A DNA stretch of 64,000 bases from Entophlyctis helioformis (GCA_025526915.1 JAHLKH010000086.1:1-64000), one strand, 5' to 3'. Numbered from the stretch's first letter, positions 34,604 through 45,378 are shown. The notes: a model not told the origin generated them from the sequence alone. Numbers and translations: made by a program.

Positions 34604-37600
34604 CTAAGTCAGGCGGAACCTCCCGATTGAAGCAATGCGCTCGCGATCAATGTCTGATCGTTCTTCCATCAGCTGAGCACGCACTGCATGTGCATCGGCC
34701 GTGCTCATTGTGACAGGGACATGCGGCGTAATGTACAGGCCAAGCTCAGGCGGCAGCCGCGACGCTATCACGCCAGTCTCGTACCAGTCCTGCTGCTGTG
34801 GCGCCACGTGTGCAGTCGACACAACACGCTTGGTAGGATCCACAAGGAAAAAGACGAGCGTCTTGCAGTGTCCCGGCTTGGACGGATCCGCCAGCTTGAA
34901 CGGCCTATCTTGGTGGTACCAGCTGTTGGGGAATACGACGCATCGGCCCTGGCTCGCTTGGATGCTTCCAAGAGCCTGCTCGCCAGAACAATTGTTCTGA
35001 ATACCATACACAGCTTCGTAGTAGAAGTGATTGTCCGGCTCGTATTTGAATGGCGGGTCGTGAGTGTTGACCGTGGTGCAGAACGACCAACGCGGCTCGG
35101 TGATGTTGACCATGTCGTAGTAGTAGATGCCCGTGGCGACAATCGACTCGTTGGCTGCGCCTTCGATGTGCCAGCTGTCGCCACCATACTCGGGATTCTC
35201 GGGCGTCAGGTGGATGTTGGCGAGCTTGACAATGACTTGCAGGTCGCGGCCGGCAGGCTGACGGGTGCTACTGGCGTCTTGGGCGGCGAAAACGTGGCCG
35301 GTAGTCGCGGCTTCAAGAAGCCCCTTGTTGGGAGATCTGCCTCTTCGTCCCAGTATTCATCAGTGTCCATGTTGATCTTGCCCGCCTGAGCCTTGCCAAC
35401 ATATCGACAGCCTTCCGGTAGTTCTCGTCGTCGTCGTCGCCTGGATATCTGATGATATTGGCGAAAAAGTCGCGCAGCTGGCGGCGTGTCATGTACAGGC
35501 TGTTTGGATCATCAATGTATAGCTCGAGGCCGTCGCTGTACCCGAAGAGACTCTCAAACAGCGGCACGAACCGCTCAAACACCTTGGCGATCGTCTTGTA
35601 GAGCGAGTTGTGCCAGATCGGATGCAGGTTGTTGATGTACGAGTTGATGGACACGGTGCCGTCGTCGTGGACGCGGAACTCGGACGGCAGCCACTGGAAC
35701 CGCAGTGACACAAAGCTCGTATCCTTGCCAAAGACCGGGAGACCTGAAGTGCTTTCGCTTGCAGACACCACGTCCCATGACGGTGTCGAGGTGGCCGTGG
35801 CGCGATCGTCCATGGACAGAACCAGGCTGCGGCCGTACACGAGCGGATAGAGTGATGGATGCACGAGATCAAGCACCTTGCCGTCCGATCCTGGATGCCA
35901 GTCCTTCTTGTGGTCGGGACGTTCTCGAGCACGGCAACTTGGCGGACCAGAGCGTCTCGCAGCGACTCTGGCACGGCATCGTCCGACATGGTCGTGCATT
36001 TGACGGCTCCAGGCGTGACAGTCACCACATCGCCGCTCGCAAGCTTGACGGTGCGCACCTCGTACTCGGCCAGATACTCCAGCTCGCTGAACAGCAGGCT
36101 CAGTGCGCGCTTTGAGACCCCCTGCGCAACAGCCTCTTTGCGCCATTGAGCTGCAATGGCGGCATCCGTGAACTTGGTCCACCAGAGCGGCTTGGAGAGT
36201 GTCGAGCCACGCAGTCCAAGATAGTCGCGCTCCTTGAGTGTAAGGAACGGCTGCTGCATCTCGGGAATGAGCGGCGACGGAAGATCAGCGCCGCTCTCGT
36301 TGGGCAAGATGGATATGCCGACTGTCTTGAAATGGTGTGGAAAGTGCTCGTGCATCATCTCGAGAAGCAGATGCATCGACTTTGGAGGCGTATCGGCGTG
36401 ATTGATGAGATCTTGGAGCACGGCGGGGAATCCAACGATTTCCATCTGGACAGCGGCGGGGTTCTCGGGCTTTCCGGCAGACGCCACCAACAGTGCGTGC
36501 AGCATTTCAACAACTGTGCCATCTCCAATGCCCGAATGCTTGATTTTCTCGAGGAGAGCAGGAACGATTCCGCGTTGCAGATAACAAGCCAGGATGGCCG
36601 CAGTCCTGGCGGAGCGAGTGTTCCGAATAGGCTCATACAGGCGGCCGAGGACAGTCTTTGAAAGCTCCTTGTTATGATGGCCAACGACGGTGATGAGCTT
36701 CGCGACAATGGATACCAATTCTGTGGTGCTAGTTGGGGCGTCATCCTTGCTCAGAACGACGACGATGATCCGAGAGATGCTGTTGACGAGCTCGCAGTGC
36801 TGATCGATGGCAGCAAGCGATTGTGCCAGAGCGACGTCGAGTAAATCCAAGACTCCGGCTGGGAGTGCTTTCAGAATGATCGGCTCTCCGCCATAATCTT
36901 CCATGATTTCGCAAAGAGCGTTGGCAATTGGCGGCCGATGGCGCGGCTCATGGATTGTCCTGACGTATGCAGACGACACAAGCATTAGCACCATGCAATG
37001 CAGATCAGATCGTCACGGCCGCAACTTACTTGAGCCTGTTGATGATGCATGCACTTTGCCCATTTTCACGCCCTCAGATGTCCGTATTGTGTTGCAGTAA
37101 AGAATGCAAATGGCTGCCTTTTCTGCAACTTCATCGTCCTTGCTAAGCAGCGGCCAAATCGCACCCAATAGCCATTGCTTATGCACCTGTCATTGAAAAG
37201 GGTCAGCAAACACAGAGAAGGGTTGTTGTGCGAGTGCGTTGGCAGAATAATGCTCACTTGGTTCCGACGTTTGTGGAGGGTCCAGCACTTTGCAATGACA
37301 TCAAGCAGATGCAGAATCATGTGCCTCTCTCTCTGCGATGTAATCGCTTCAGCAAGGAGTTTACCGCTGTTCTGAATCCAATGACACCATGAACCGTTGC
37401 TAGCCATGTCCAGCACGGTGTTTGCTGCCTGACAGTGTCGCATGCGGTGTCAGTTGGAGACCACGGTGGTTCTGCAAGATGAACGATGGATGCTTACAGC
37501 TGCGCGGACACTGGCGTCCTTGTCAAGAAGCAGCCGAATAATCCTGGATCCAAGATCTTCTCTGCCAAATGAGCCAACTCTGCCGCTGGCATTGACATTC

Positions 37601-38143
37601 CGAGCAAGGCAGCCAGTCACTTGCAACGCAGCAATCTGGCAGCATGTCCGTCAGTCGAGAGCGACACCAGATCTGCCACCAACGCGCCGTGTCGCGGGTT
37701 GTGACACGAGGCAAGCTGCGTTGGCGATGGACGACGAACCTTGACGAGCGGCGAGGTGTGCCAGAGTGCCAAGATGATGGCCCATGACAGGCCAGCCTCC
37801 CACAGGACACTTAGGGGGCCGTTGGTGCCGTTGGAGTGCTCGGTAGCTGCAGGGCCACACACACAGACACAGACGGCGGCTGGTGTCAGCTGGCGGCTGT
37901 TGGCAGACGCTCAAGAACGGCTGTTGACAGACACAGACCAGCAGACTCACGCAGCATGCCTTGAACGGTCGTCCATGCGTTCAGTGCATCAGCAATATCG
38001 TCTGTGTCGTCCGCTAGCTTAAGGCGAGCAACAAGAGACTTTGCGGTGTCGGCGTCCATGCTGGCGTCCATGCTGGCTTCTGGGCTGGCTTCCGAGCTGG
38101 CTTCCGAGCTGGCGTCAATGCTGGTTTCCGAGCTGGCGTCCAT
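34604..38143 (-). CDS. ARM/HEAT-repeat protein fused to a DUF4246 domain, several frameshifts
   Basis: Exons: 37951-38143 (start uncertain), 37740-37846, 37498-37635, 37258-37428, 37030-37186 and 34604-36959. The first five exons and the start of the last encode armadillo-like helices (RIIRLLLDKDASVRAA, HMILHLLDVIAKCWTLHK, LLSKDDEVAEKAAICILY). In the last exon the frame continues without a break into the fungal DUF4246 family: IPEMQQPFLTLKERDYLGL, KPLWWTKFTDAAIAAQWRKE, then KKDWHPGSDGKVLDLVHPSL, YPLVYGRSL, KLANIHLTPENPEYGGDSWH, FCTTVNTHDPPFKYE and VVFPNSWYHQDRPFKL. Single missing bases are inferred near 37030 (donor expected AG/GTAAGT), 35931, 35405 and 35252. Together these four added bases keep the whole gene in frame. 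The WHIE and WYHQD histidines suggest a cupin-like oxygenase fold; this is speculative. Confidence 0.65.
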
Positions 38144-38163
38144 GCTGGCTTCTGGGCTGGCTC
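38056..38163 (-). repeat. Coding minisatellite (ASPEASMDASSE-type) at the N-terminus of the ARM/DUF4246 gene
   Basis: Units of roughly 12 bp (GCTGGCTTCCGA, GCTGGCGTCCAT and variants, plus strand) repeat about nine times and encode Ala-Ser-Glu/Met-Asp blocks. The first in-frame ATG (38143) lies inside it, so the true start may be in an unseen upstream exon. Confidence 0.65.
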
Positions 38164-38282
38164 TGAGCAGCGTGTTGGACGTTTGAGGCAAACGGCGGTC
38201 GTTGTCGTCGCTCTGAAAGTCACGTGACTGTCGCGTCTGGATCACATCTCCAACTGCAGATCGCTCACAGGTGCTGGCGACA

Positions 38283-38285
<3 letters not shown>

Positions 38286-38318
<33 letters not shown>
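38286..38318. repeat. GA dinucleotide microsatellite
   Basis: A perfect run of about 16 GA units immediately upstream of the duplicated tRNA block. The second tRNA block lacks this run at its outer edge but has a short GAGAGA inside. Confidence 0.85.
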
Positions 38319-38322
<4 letters not shown>

Positions 38323-38325
38323 GAA

Positions 38326-38699
38326 TGTCCCCAAGACACTAGATGCCATACCCTTTCGAGCTTTAGGCCGTGCGTAGATCCCTCAGACATGTCATCCCCC
38401 TGGTCCGACACGTCCACGGTGATGTATCCATAAAGTTCGCTGAAACACACCATGGGCAGCCTGAAGAAACGCGCACATTCGCGAGGCAAACGAGAGAGAG
38501 ACAGGTAGACGGCGCAGTGGCAGAGCGAAGCCACGCAGGGCAAAAGAGCAGCAGGACAGCCAGATGTGGACGGCATGCCAAGCAAAAGTGGATGGCAGGC
38601 AAAATGGAATGCTCCGTACAGGGATCGAACCTGTGACCTTTGCGTTATTAGCACAACGCTCTACCGACTAAGCTAACGGAGCCCCTTCATGTCCAAAGA
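38326..38699. repeat. Duplicated 0.37-kb block containing tRNA-Ile, copy 1
   Basis: Nearly identical to 59400-59770 in the same orientation, from CCCCAAGACACTAGATGCC to just past the tRNA (CCCCTTCATG). About a dozen differences are spread through the non-tRNA part; the tRNA itself is unchanged. Confidence 0.85.
38610..38682 (-). tRNA. tRNA-Ile (anticodon AAU)
   Basis: 73 nt with a full cloverleaf: acceptor GCTCCGT/ACGGAGC, D-arm GCTTAGTCGGTAGAGC, anticodon arm TTGTG-CTAATAA-CGCAA (anticodon AAT at 38647-38649), a 5-nt variable loop AGGTC, T-arm ACAGG-TTCGATC-CCTGT and discriminator A. No intron. Internal A and B box sequences are intact. AAU would be modified to IAU and read AUU/AUC/AUA. Confidence 0.95.
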
Positions 38700-39037
38700 A
38701 ATCCCTTGTTCTGTTTATTCCTTATTGTTACATACGCATCAAAGCCATCCATAAATGAGCAAATGCAAGCGACGGCCACTTGCCAGCCAGCAGAATCGAT
38801 TGATTGGCAGACTGAACATGCATCGGTTGATGAGCATCCTGCGCATGCTGCCACTCGCCATGCGCACCTTACTGTAACGGCAAGATGCGCTGCAAGAGCA
38901 AGGAGTGCGATGCGCCAATGCCTGCTGGACGGCATGCGAGTGTCTGTGCTGGGCTACTCATCACACGATGGCTGGCGACCGGTGCCAGACGGCCCACTCG
39001 CGCCGGGATGCCGCGCATCTGCGATGGCGTGCAAGCG

Positions 39038-39070
39038 GTGCACAGGCCGTGCACAGGCCGTGCACAGGCC
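39038..39070 (+). repeat. Three tandem copies of GTGCACAGGCC
   Basis: Three perfect 11-bp units just upstream of the chosen ATG of the TMEM135-like gene. The open frame extends across them, so they could be 5' leader or coding. Confidence 0.7.
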
Positions 39071-39104
39071 GTGCCACGCTGTGCTCGGCGCGCCAAACAG
39101 CACG

Positions 39105-41345
39105 ATGGCAGGGCAGCAGTTTCCCCGCCAACTCCCATTCGCGTGCCAGCACATGCCCGTGCGGGTCGAATCCTCTGCAACAGCCTCGGCTGCCGTGGCT
39201 GTCGCATCAGTCGCTGCCGGCGAAGTGGCGGCCCGCGAAACCAGCACTGCAGCCTCCTATGCGCATGCCGACAAGCCGCCTCTCACCATACGGACCGCAA
39301 AGCATACCGGCGCTGCCCACGGCCAACACCGCAAAGGGCCGCGGCCCGCAACCATCCTCTCGTCGCTCGTGTCTGCGGCCAAGATTGGCAGTGCGCTGTG
39401 GACCGTGCGTGCGCTGCTTGCCGTCCTGCCCGTGCTCCTCGGCCGCCGGCTGTCGGCCAAGGGCTCATCGACGCCATCGACGCTGTGGCAGTCGCTGCTC
39501 GTCAAGCTGGCCAACACCGACAACGCACGCCTGGCCGCCATCGTCGCAGCAATGTCCGCCACGTTCCGCGTGTTGACGGTTGCCACCACGCCGTCTGGCT
39601 CTGCTCCAAGCAAGCCGTCGGCAGCGTGGTCAGCAGCCAAGGGTGCGCTTGCGAGTCTGTGGCTCTTTTGCGATCCGTCGGATGGCCGCCGTGCACAGAT
39701 TGCCATTGCTCTGGTCGTGCGCACCTTCTACTTTGCCCTGCGATCGTGGGTGTACGAGCCTCTGCGGCCATCCATCGCCGCCGAGACGTCGCACGCCAAC
39801 GGCAGCGACTATGCCGACGGATCAATCACCAAGACGCCGACTGCCAAACCGCAAGTCGCCCAGAAACAGCTTGTCAGCCATGCAGGCGGCGGCCATGTGG
39901 CTGTCCGTCGCAGACGCAGCAGGCTTGCCAACTCTCTCGCACGCTATATTGACAAGTACGGCACGCATCCCGTCTGGCTCATCAACGCGTACTACATCTG
40001 CTACTACTCGTTCAATGACGCCCGCGTGATTCCGGTAAGCTTTGCCGTTCTCACGGACTACCGAGCGTGCCGCGAGACTCACAGAGAGTGCACCGCCAGG
40101 CACCGTACTTTCGATCCACCATGTTCTTCTCATCGAACCGCGACAGGTACGGGTCCGACTGCGTGACCGTCACAAAGGGCCTCTCCAAGATTGTGCAGTT
40201 CCTTCACGACAACCCACCGGACCATCCGCTGGCGACCATCCCGTCCTCTGCGCCGGACACGCTGACGTTCTGGAGGCAGCTGGTGGAGACGACCAAGCCG
40301 GACGATCCGCACCACGATGCGATTGAGCAGCTCAAGAATATCCAAGAAGTGATGAAGCCCGGTGTCAAGCATCATTACATGGGGTGTGCGATGGTCCATC
40401 CAAGCGAGAGCGCGTGCGAGGCGGCGGCTGGACGCATCATGTGGCTCGGTATGCTCAAGCTCACGAAAACATACTCGATTCTCAACGGGGTGCGCGCATG
40501 TCACTCGCCTGGTGTCTATGGAGAGATGGGAGAGGAGAGGTTTTGAGGGGCTTTGGCAAGCTAACATGGCAGCCATCACCAGGCGTTTGCAGTGTTTGCA
40601 TTGATGCAGTATGCCGTCAAGCATCTCAGGGGCAAGCATCGCCATGACAAGGCTGTCAATGGCACACCGTCTGGGTCGTCCACTGGACCAGCAACGCCGA
40701 CAAGTGCCCATAAGGAACTGCTCGCAACACCGAAACCCTTTGGCGTGTTTTTGCAGGGTATTGCGCGGCGATTCGTGCTGTCCACTGCCAAGTCTGTGGT
40801 TGCCGTGTCACTGTACCTCGCCTGCTTCTGCTACAGTATCTGTCTGTGCCGGCGGTTCCTTGGCTACGAGCGCAAGTCATCGTGAGTGGTTTTCGGCTGA
40901 TCTGGCATCGTCTGTGCTTGTGCCCACTGACGTGCTTGGACATCTGGCGAGGCAGGTACGGCATTGCCGGCATGTTGGCGTCGCCGGCCATGCTGCTCGA
41001 GAAACAGTCGCGGATGCCTGAGCTCAACACGTATCTAACGACCCAGACGGTCGAGAGTGTCTGGATGCTGGGTGTTGTCCACGGATGGTGGTCCTACATC
41101 AAGTACGCGCCGCGCGTTGGTTCATGACTGTCTGAACAACCATCCTCACACTAACCCATGATGCCCTGCGCAGATACGGCGAGATGCTGGCAGCGGTGCC
41201 GGCCATGTCCATTCTCACGAGCCTCCTCGAGACGCAGTCCCATGCGATCCACGGATTCTACGAGCCCCTCCTCCATGGGTTCTTTGGCACTCGGCGCTAC
41301 ACGCCGCCGGCCAGTGCCATCACCGCTCCAGCCTCTCCTCACTGA
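39105..41345 (+). CDS. TMEM135-like multi-pass membrane protein
   Basis: Exons 39105-40034, 40100-40489, 40583-40881, 40956-41102 and 41174-41345 join in frame to 645 residues. Hydrophobic segments include ALWTVRALLAVLPVLLG, IAIALVVRTFYFALRSW, HPVWLINAYYICYYSF and KSVVAVSLYLACFCYSICLC. The pattern KGALASLWLF with a following RR--IAI-LVVR helix, the half-way HPVWLINAYY motif and a Cys-x-x-His motif with a later Cys (CAMVHPSESACEAAAGR) fit the TMEM135 / peroxisomal-mitochondrial membrane protein family, where roles in organelle dynamics and lipid handling are proposed. The frame is open upstream to 38706, so the N-terminus may be longer. AATAAA lies at 41382-41387. Convergent with TAF10. Confidence 0.6.
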
Positions 41346-41381
41346 CCTCCTCTCCCGCTCACGCCGACTCCAACAGCAGTC

Positions 41382-41387
41382 AATAAA
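41382..41387 (+). other. AATAAA polyadenylation signal of the TMEM135-like gene
   Basis: A canonical hexamer 37 bp after the stop codon and 42 bp before the convergent TAF10 stop. Confidence 0.5.
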
Positions 41388-41428
41388 GAGCAGGTTGTAG
41401 CCCCTCCATGCACACAAACGCACGCCGT

Positions 41429-42061
41429 TTATGTGTAGTAGTCGGGCTTCTTGATGTTGACGCCATGCTCGCCCATGGCCGACGCGAGATCGTCATCGTG
41501 AGCACCATGCGGCGGTCCTTGAGACTGGTTTTGCGGTCCTTGGCCTGGCCAGCCTGCTGGCGCAGCTTGGCGTACTGCAGAGCGTCGGTGGCGATATCCG
41601 ACACAAACTTTTGTGTGGCGAGCGAGAGCAGCCGCTTGAGACGGATATCGGGCGACTCGAAGCCAGCGCGTGCGAGGTGGTAGTCGGTGATGGCGTCTGG
41701 GATCTGCAGCGGAGAGACGGTTAGTCGGTGTGCAGGTCAAAGTGTGCGCAAGTGCGCAAGTGTGCAAGTGTGCATGCGAGTGGGCTGCACTTGCCACGGG
41801 CGAGTAGTCCTGCATGAGCAGCAGCACTTCCGAGAGCGCTTCTTCCTTGCGTTCCATGTCGAGCTCGTGCTTGGTCTTGCGGCGCTTGGACGCAGGCGCT
41901 TGGCCTGCCCCTGCCCCTGCTTCTGAGTCGTGCTGTGCTTGCGTCTGTGCTGCTGTTGCGTTGGGTCTGCTGCCACCGCCTGGCGCACCAGCTGCGGCCG
42001 GCCCTGGCTGCTGTTGCTGCGGTTGGCTGTTGGGCACCACGCCAGCTTCCTCGATATTCAT
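41429..42061 (-). CDS. TAF10: TFIID/SAGA subunit TAF10, one frameshift
   Basis: A histone-fold subunit shared by TFIID and SAGA. Exons 41798-42061 and 41429-41703 (94-bp intron). The N-terminus is Gln/Ala/Gly-rich with a basic [13 protein letters not shown]. The histone-fold core is unmistakable: [55 protein letters not shown], then [19 protein letters not shown] at the end. Between VLTM and DDLASAM one base is missing (41493-41495: ATGAC where ATGGAC is expected). Exon lengths sum to one base short of a multiple of three, which fits. For an essential gene a consensus error is more likely than real loss. Confidence 0.9.
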   Translation of the reverse strand: MNIEEAGVVPNSQPQQQQPGPAAAGAPGGGSRPNATAAQTQAQHDSEAGAGAGQAPASKRRKTKHELDMERKEEALSEVLLLMQDYSPVASAAHSHAHLHTCALAHTLTCTPTNRLSAADPRRHHRLPPRTRWLRVARYPSQAAALARHTKVCVGYRHRRSAVRQAAPAGWPGQGPQNQSQGPPHGAHDDDLASAMGEHGVNIKKPDYYT

Positions 42062-42200
42062 ACAATTACCAAGAATATTGGAATAAATTCGGCCCTGTTC
42101 TCATACCATTACCCCTGGTGGAATACTCCTGATTGGTCAACTCCTTGTGGAATATTCCTGATTGGTCAATCCTGGTGGAATCGCTGTGATTGGTCGATCT
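42062..42200 (-). promoter_or_regulatory. TAF10 promoter with three CCAAT-box repeats
   Basis: GATTGGTC (GACCAATC on the TAF10 strand) occurs at 42131, 42160 and 42188, spaced 29 and 28 bp, each preceded by a GTGGAATA-like sequence so the whole 28-29-bp unit is repeated. Inverted CCAAT boxes are typical NF-Y/HAP sites. The cluster begins 70 bp upstream of the TAF10 start. Confidence 0.55.
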
Positions 42201-42845
42201 AGAGAGCCCTTGCGCGGTGCAGACACTGCGCGATGCGAGCACAGCAACAACGCGCCATGCCAGATCCAGACGCTGCTGCACTTGCCGCCCAACTGCACAC
42301 AAGCAACAACGAGCCAAACGACAACGACGACAGCAACGCAGGCGACAGCACGGATATGGGACAGCACTCGCTTGCTGGACGAGTCCTTCAGGGGAGACTG
42401 CGAGGCTCACTGCTCAAGGTGGCATGCAGCAGGCCATGCAGCAGGCAGTCCAGCAGAGCAGCGTGGTCGTGGCCGTCTGAGAGGCGTGCACAACAAGGCG
42501 GGCGGACAGAAGGCAGGCCGCAGACAGGCAATCAGGTGCGTTGACTCGCTGTCTGTCCAGGCATGCTCCATTGCCACTTGATGACGACGGCACAGCAGTC
42601 TGACGGCCGTGTCTGTGTGGTCTTGGCACTGACTGCGTGCATGTCTGATGGGTCCAAACAGCAAGGACGTCGGCAAGACGGCCGTGAACAGGGCAAGCTG
42701 GCTGTTGTTCAAGAGGACAGCGAGAGCAGTGGCATCGCAGGACTGAGCTGCCTGGTGCATTCCGACTGCGACATGGGATGCAGCAGCAGCGATGAGCAGC
42801 CACTGAGACGTGCTCAATGGATCGATCCTTGGAGTTGGCTGCATC
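42201..42845. other. Region between TAF10 and ankyrin remnants, no firm gene
   Basis: A plus-strand frame from ATG 42233 (or the internal ATG giving MPDPDAAALAAQLHTSNNE) stays open to 42544 and has an acidic start, and another runs 42563-42859. Neither has recognisable domains or splice partners. The first could be a gene truncated by arrival of the ankyrin block. Confidence 0.25.
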
Positions 42846-42847
42846 TT

Positions 42848-43170
42848 CAGGCAACCTAGACCTCGTCCAGTGACTCCACTTTAACCGCAGGGAAGGGTGC
42901 ACGACCGACGCGATGGACAACGCGGCTGCGAATGGACACGTGGTGGTCGTCCAGTAGCTGCTGAAGCATCGCTCGGAAGGCGTCACCGACATGGCCTTCA
43001 CTCAAGTTACTAACGAAGCAGTCGCCCAGTGTCTCCTTGGCAGCATGACACCGGAACAGCGGTCTAAGCTTAAGCACGCCATGATCAACAGCTTCTTTCG
43101 CTCGTCCCACCATGTCCTTGCGTCCATCAGGCTGTATGAGGAAGCACAAATGAATCCCATTGTATCCTGG
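42848..43170 (+). pseudogene. Ankyrin-like gene remnant with in-frame stops
   Basis: Translates as GNLDLVQ-stop-LHFNRREGCTTDAMDNAAANGH, then VVVVQ-stop-LLKHRSEGVTDMAFT, then SMTPEQRSKLKHAMINSFF. This is the last one or two repeats and C-terminus of the family with two nonsense changes (TGG to TGA and TGG to TAG). These stops are substitutions, so this copy is genuinely decayed rather than merely frameshifted. Confidence 0.8.
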
Positions 43171-43209
43171 CCTTGCACTGTATGTCATCCAATATCACCG
43201 TTCATCTCG

Positions 43210-45040
43210 CCTTGTGTGAGTGATGTGCACGCAAGCCATAAACGTCTGCATCCTGTCCCTCTTGTCTTGCAGTCTCGATGCCGCGTTGTGTGTTGTTGTT
43301 GGGGTTTCCGTTCATTTCGGACACTCGAGTGAAGCTGGTCGGACATGCCGTCAAAGGGTCGCAACAGGAAGAAGCCAACGAGCAAGGCCCATCGTGGCAG
43401 CAGCCAGACCCATGCCAACCAACTCGCTTCTCTTACTGTCAGCCAGACAGCTGGTGGCCACTCGCCTGCCGCCCCTGCCGCTGCCCCTGCCGCCACCCCT
43501 CCCGCCGCCTCGCTCAAGCCAACGCTGCCAACGACCGCCGCTCGTCCTCGATACCAGGAGATGGCCCGGCTGCAGTCCCTTCGGGCTGTCAAGGCAGACA
43601 ACATCTGGGATCTCTTCTTTCCCGAGCTGCAAGACAAGATCCTGCGGTACGCTGGCCCACTCACTCGCTTCCTGTGCGGCCGCCTCGAGGTCGCCAAGAT
43701 GGACGACGCTGCCAAGCGAGCGCTGTGGGTCGACGTCTTCAAGCAAAGTGGCAAGGCAGCCTGGCACGGCTCCCTTTTGTCCTGCTGACACCCAAAGACA
43801 TTGCGCACGTCACGACTCGCACCATGTACGAGCGACTGAGCCGTTTTTTCCCAGATTACTGCCAGCAGCCTTGGATCACATACATCCCGATGAAGAACAT
43901 GTGGCTCGACTTGGTCCATGTGAGGTTGGACGTCAACACTGCTGTGATGGCTGCCGAGGCCAACTGCGCCGACTTTGTTGCGTACATGTTCGACGTCGGC
44001 TTTGTCACGATCGAAGATTTTGAGGAAGAGGACTACCACCTTCTCGGCGACGCGACGTCACGCGGTCATCTCGAGATGGTGCAGTACCTGTCATTCAGGG
44101 GCGACATCGAATTCACAGAGTCCACGATGGATGTTGCGGCAGGCTCGGGCAACCTGGACCTCGTCAAGTGGCTGCATGCGAACCGCAAGGAAGGTTGCAC
44201 GGAAGACGCGATGGACAATGCGGCAGGCTCAGGCAACCTGGACCTCGTCAAGTGGCTTCATGCGAACCGTAAGGAAGGATGCACCTACCGCGCGATGAAC
44301 AAGGCAGCAGAGAACGGACACCTTCCCGTGGTCCAGTGGCTTCATTCCAACCGCACCGAGGGATGTACGAAAGAGGCGTTGGACAAGGCGGCCGAAAGTG
44401 GACACTTGGAGGTTATCCAGTGGCTGCATGCCAACCGCACCGAGGGATGCACGACCGACGCGATGGATAATGCGGCCAAAGGCGGCCACCTGCACGTCGT
44501 CCAGTGGCTTCACTTTAACCGCACGGAAGGGTGCACGACCGACGCGATGGACCTTGCTGCATCACATGGACGCCTGCACGTTATCCAGTGGCTTCATGCC
44601 AACCGCACCGAGGGATGCACCACGCAAGCGATGGACAATGCGGCCGTTTGTGGACACTTGGAGGTCGTCCAGTGGCTGGCGAAGCATCGCACTGAAGGCT
44701 TCACCCACAGGGCCTACGACATGGCCCTCAACGACAAGGTCAAACAGTTTCTCCTTGACAGCTTGACACCAGCGCAGCGCGACGCCATGCAGCAGGAGCT
44801 CAATGCCAGAGTTTTTCAACAGATGCAACTGTGGAGGCGTCAGCAGCAAGCTTTTTTCGGGTTCTGATCCATTCTGAATGAAGGCGTCGATCTGCAAGTT
44901 GCTGCACTTGCATCAGCCATTGACCAACATCGTTTCCAGTCATGGATGAGAGGCAAGCCATTCCGCTGATCCAAAGAAGCAAAGCAGCGAGGCAGGCACT
45001 CTCTCTGCAAGGCACAATGGCAGCCAGCCATCTCGCCTTG
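43210..45040. repeat. Right arm of a 1.8-kb long inverted repeat
   Basis: Reverse-complement partner of 30830-32650, including upstream cassette, ankyrin copy 4 and downstream flank. Differences are few (a handful of substitutions and different single-base gaps). Confidence 0.75.
43345..44867 (+). pseudogene. Ankyrin-like repeat gene, inverted copy 4, one frameshift
   Basis: Starts MPSKGRNRKKPTSKAH and reads to VDVFKQ near 43744, where one base is missing relative to copy 3 (CAAAGTGG versus CAAGAGTGG). The rest, in the next frame, carries WQGSLARLPFVLLTPKDI, IPMKNMWLDLVHVRLD, nine or so 28-residue repeats and the complete C-terminus QQELNARVFQQMQLWRRQQQ. It complements copy 3, which is intact here but broken at the 3' end. 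Confidence 0.7.
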
Positions 45041-45172
45041 TGTGTGAGATGTGCACACATCCACAAACGCCTGCATCCTGCCACTCTTGTCTTGCAGCCT
45101 CACTGTCGCGTCGAGCGTGTTGTTGTCGCGCTTTCCGTTCATCTCCAACACTCGAGCGAAGCTGGTCAGACA

Positions 45173-45260
45173 TGCCGTCAAAGGGTCGCAACAGGAAGCA
45201 GCCAGAGAGCCAGGCTCATGGCGGCGACGGCCAATCGACTCGCGTCCCTCCATCCAAGTG
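45173..45260 (+). pseudogene. Truncated 5' end of another ankyrin-like gene
   Basis: The shared upstream cassette is followed by MPSKGRNRKQPESQAHGGDG, the family start, and then unrelated sequence with a stop after 29 codons. It marks the right boundary of the ankyrin block. Confidence 0.75.
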
Positions 45261-45378
45261 ACTACACACCAACCGCGCAAGGGCGATGCGGCCATGAACA
45301 GACACCTGTACAAGCAGCACATGAACCCTTCTGCACAGATTGTTTCGTCCACTTGTAAGGAGATGTACGTGTTTGTGT

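Noticed and set aside
38326..38609. 5S rRNA, U6 or another known small RNA beside the tRNA
   Set aside because: I compared the sequence mentally with conserved cores of 5S, U1, U2, U4, U5, U6 and RNase P and saw no match.
38265..38654. Minus-strand 129-codon protein
   Set aside because: Its first part is a translation of the tRNA gene; only the remaining conserved flank is worth noting.
42563..42859. Small plus-strand gene of 98 codons
   Set aside because: No recognisable motif, no splice sites and low-complexity composition beside decayed ankyrin sequence.
30830..45040. Transposon with terminal inverted repeats
   Set aside because: The arms are ankyrin gene units; no transposase or target-site duplication is seen and the interior holds host genes.
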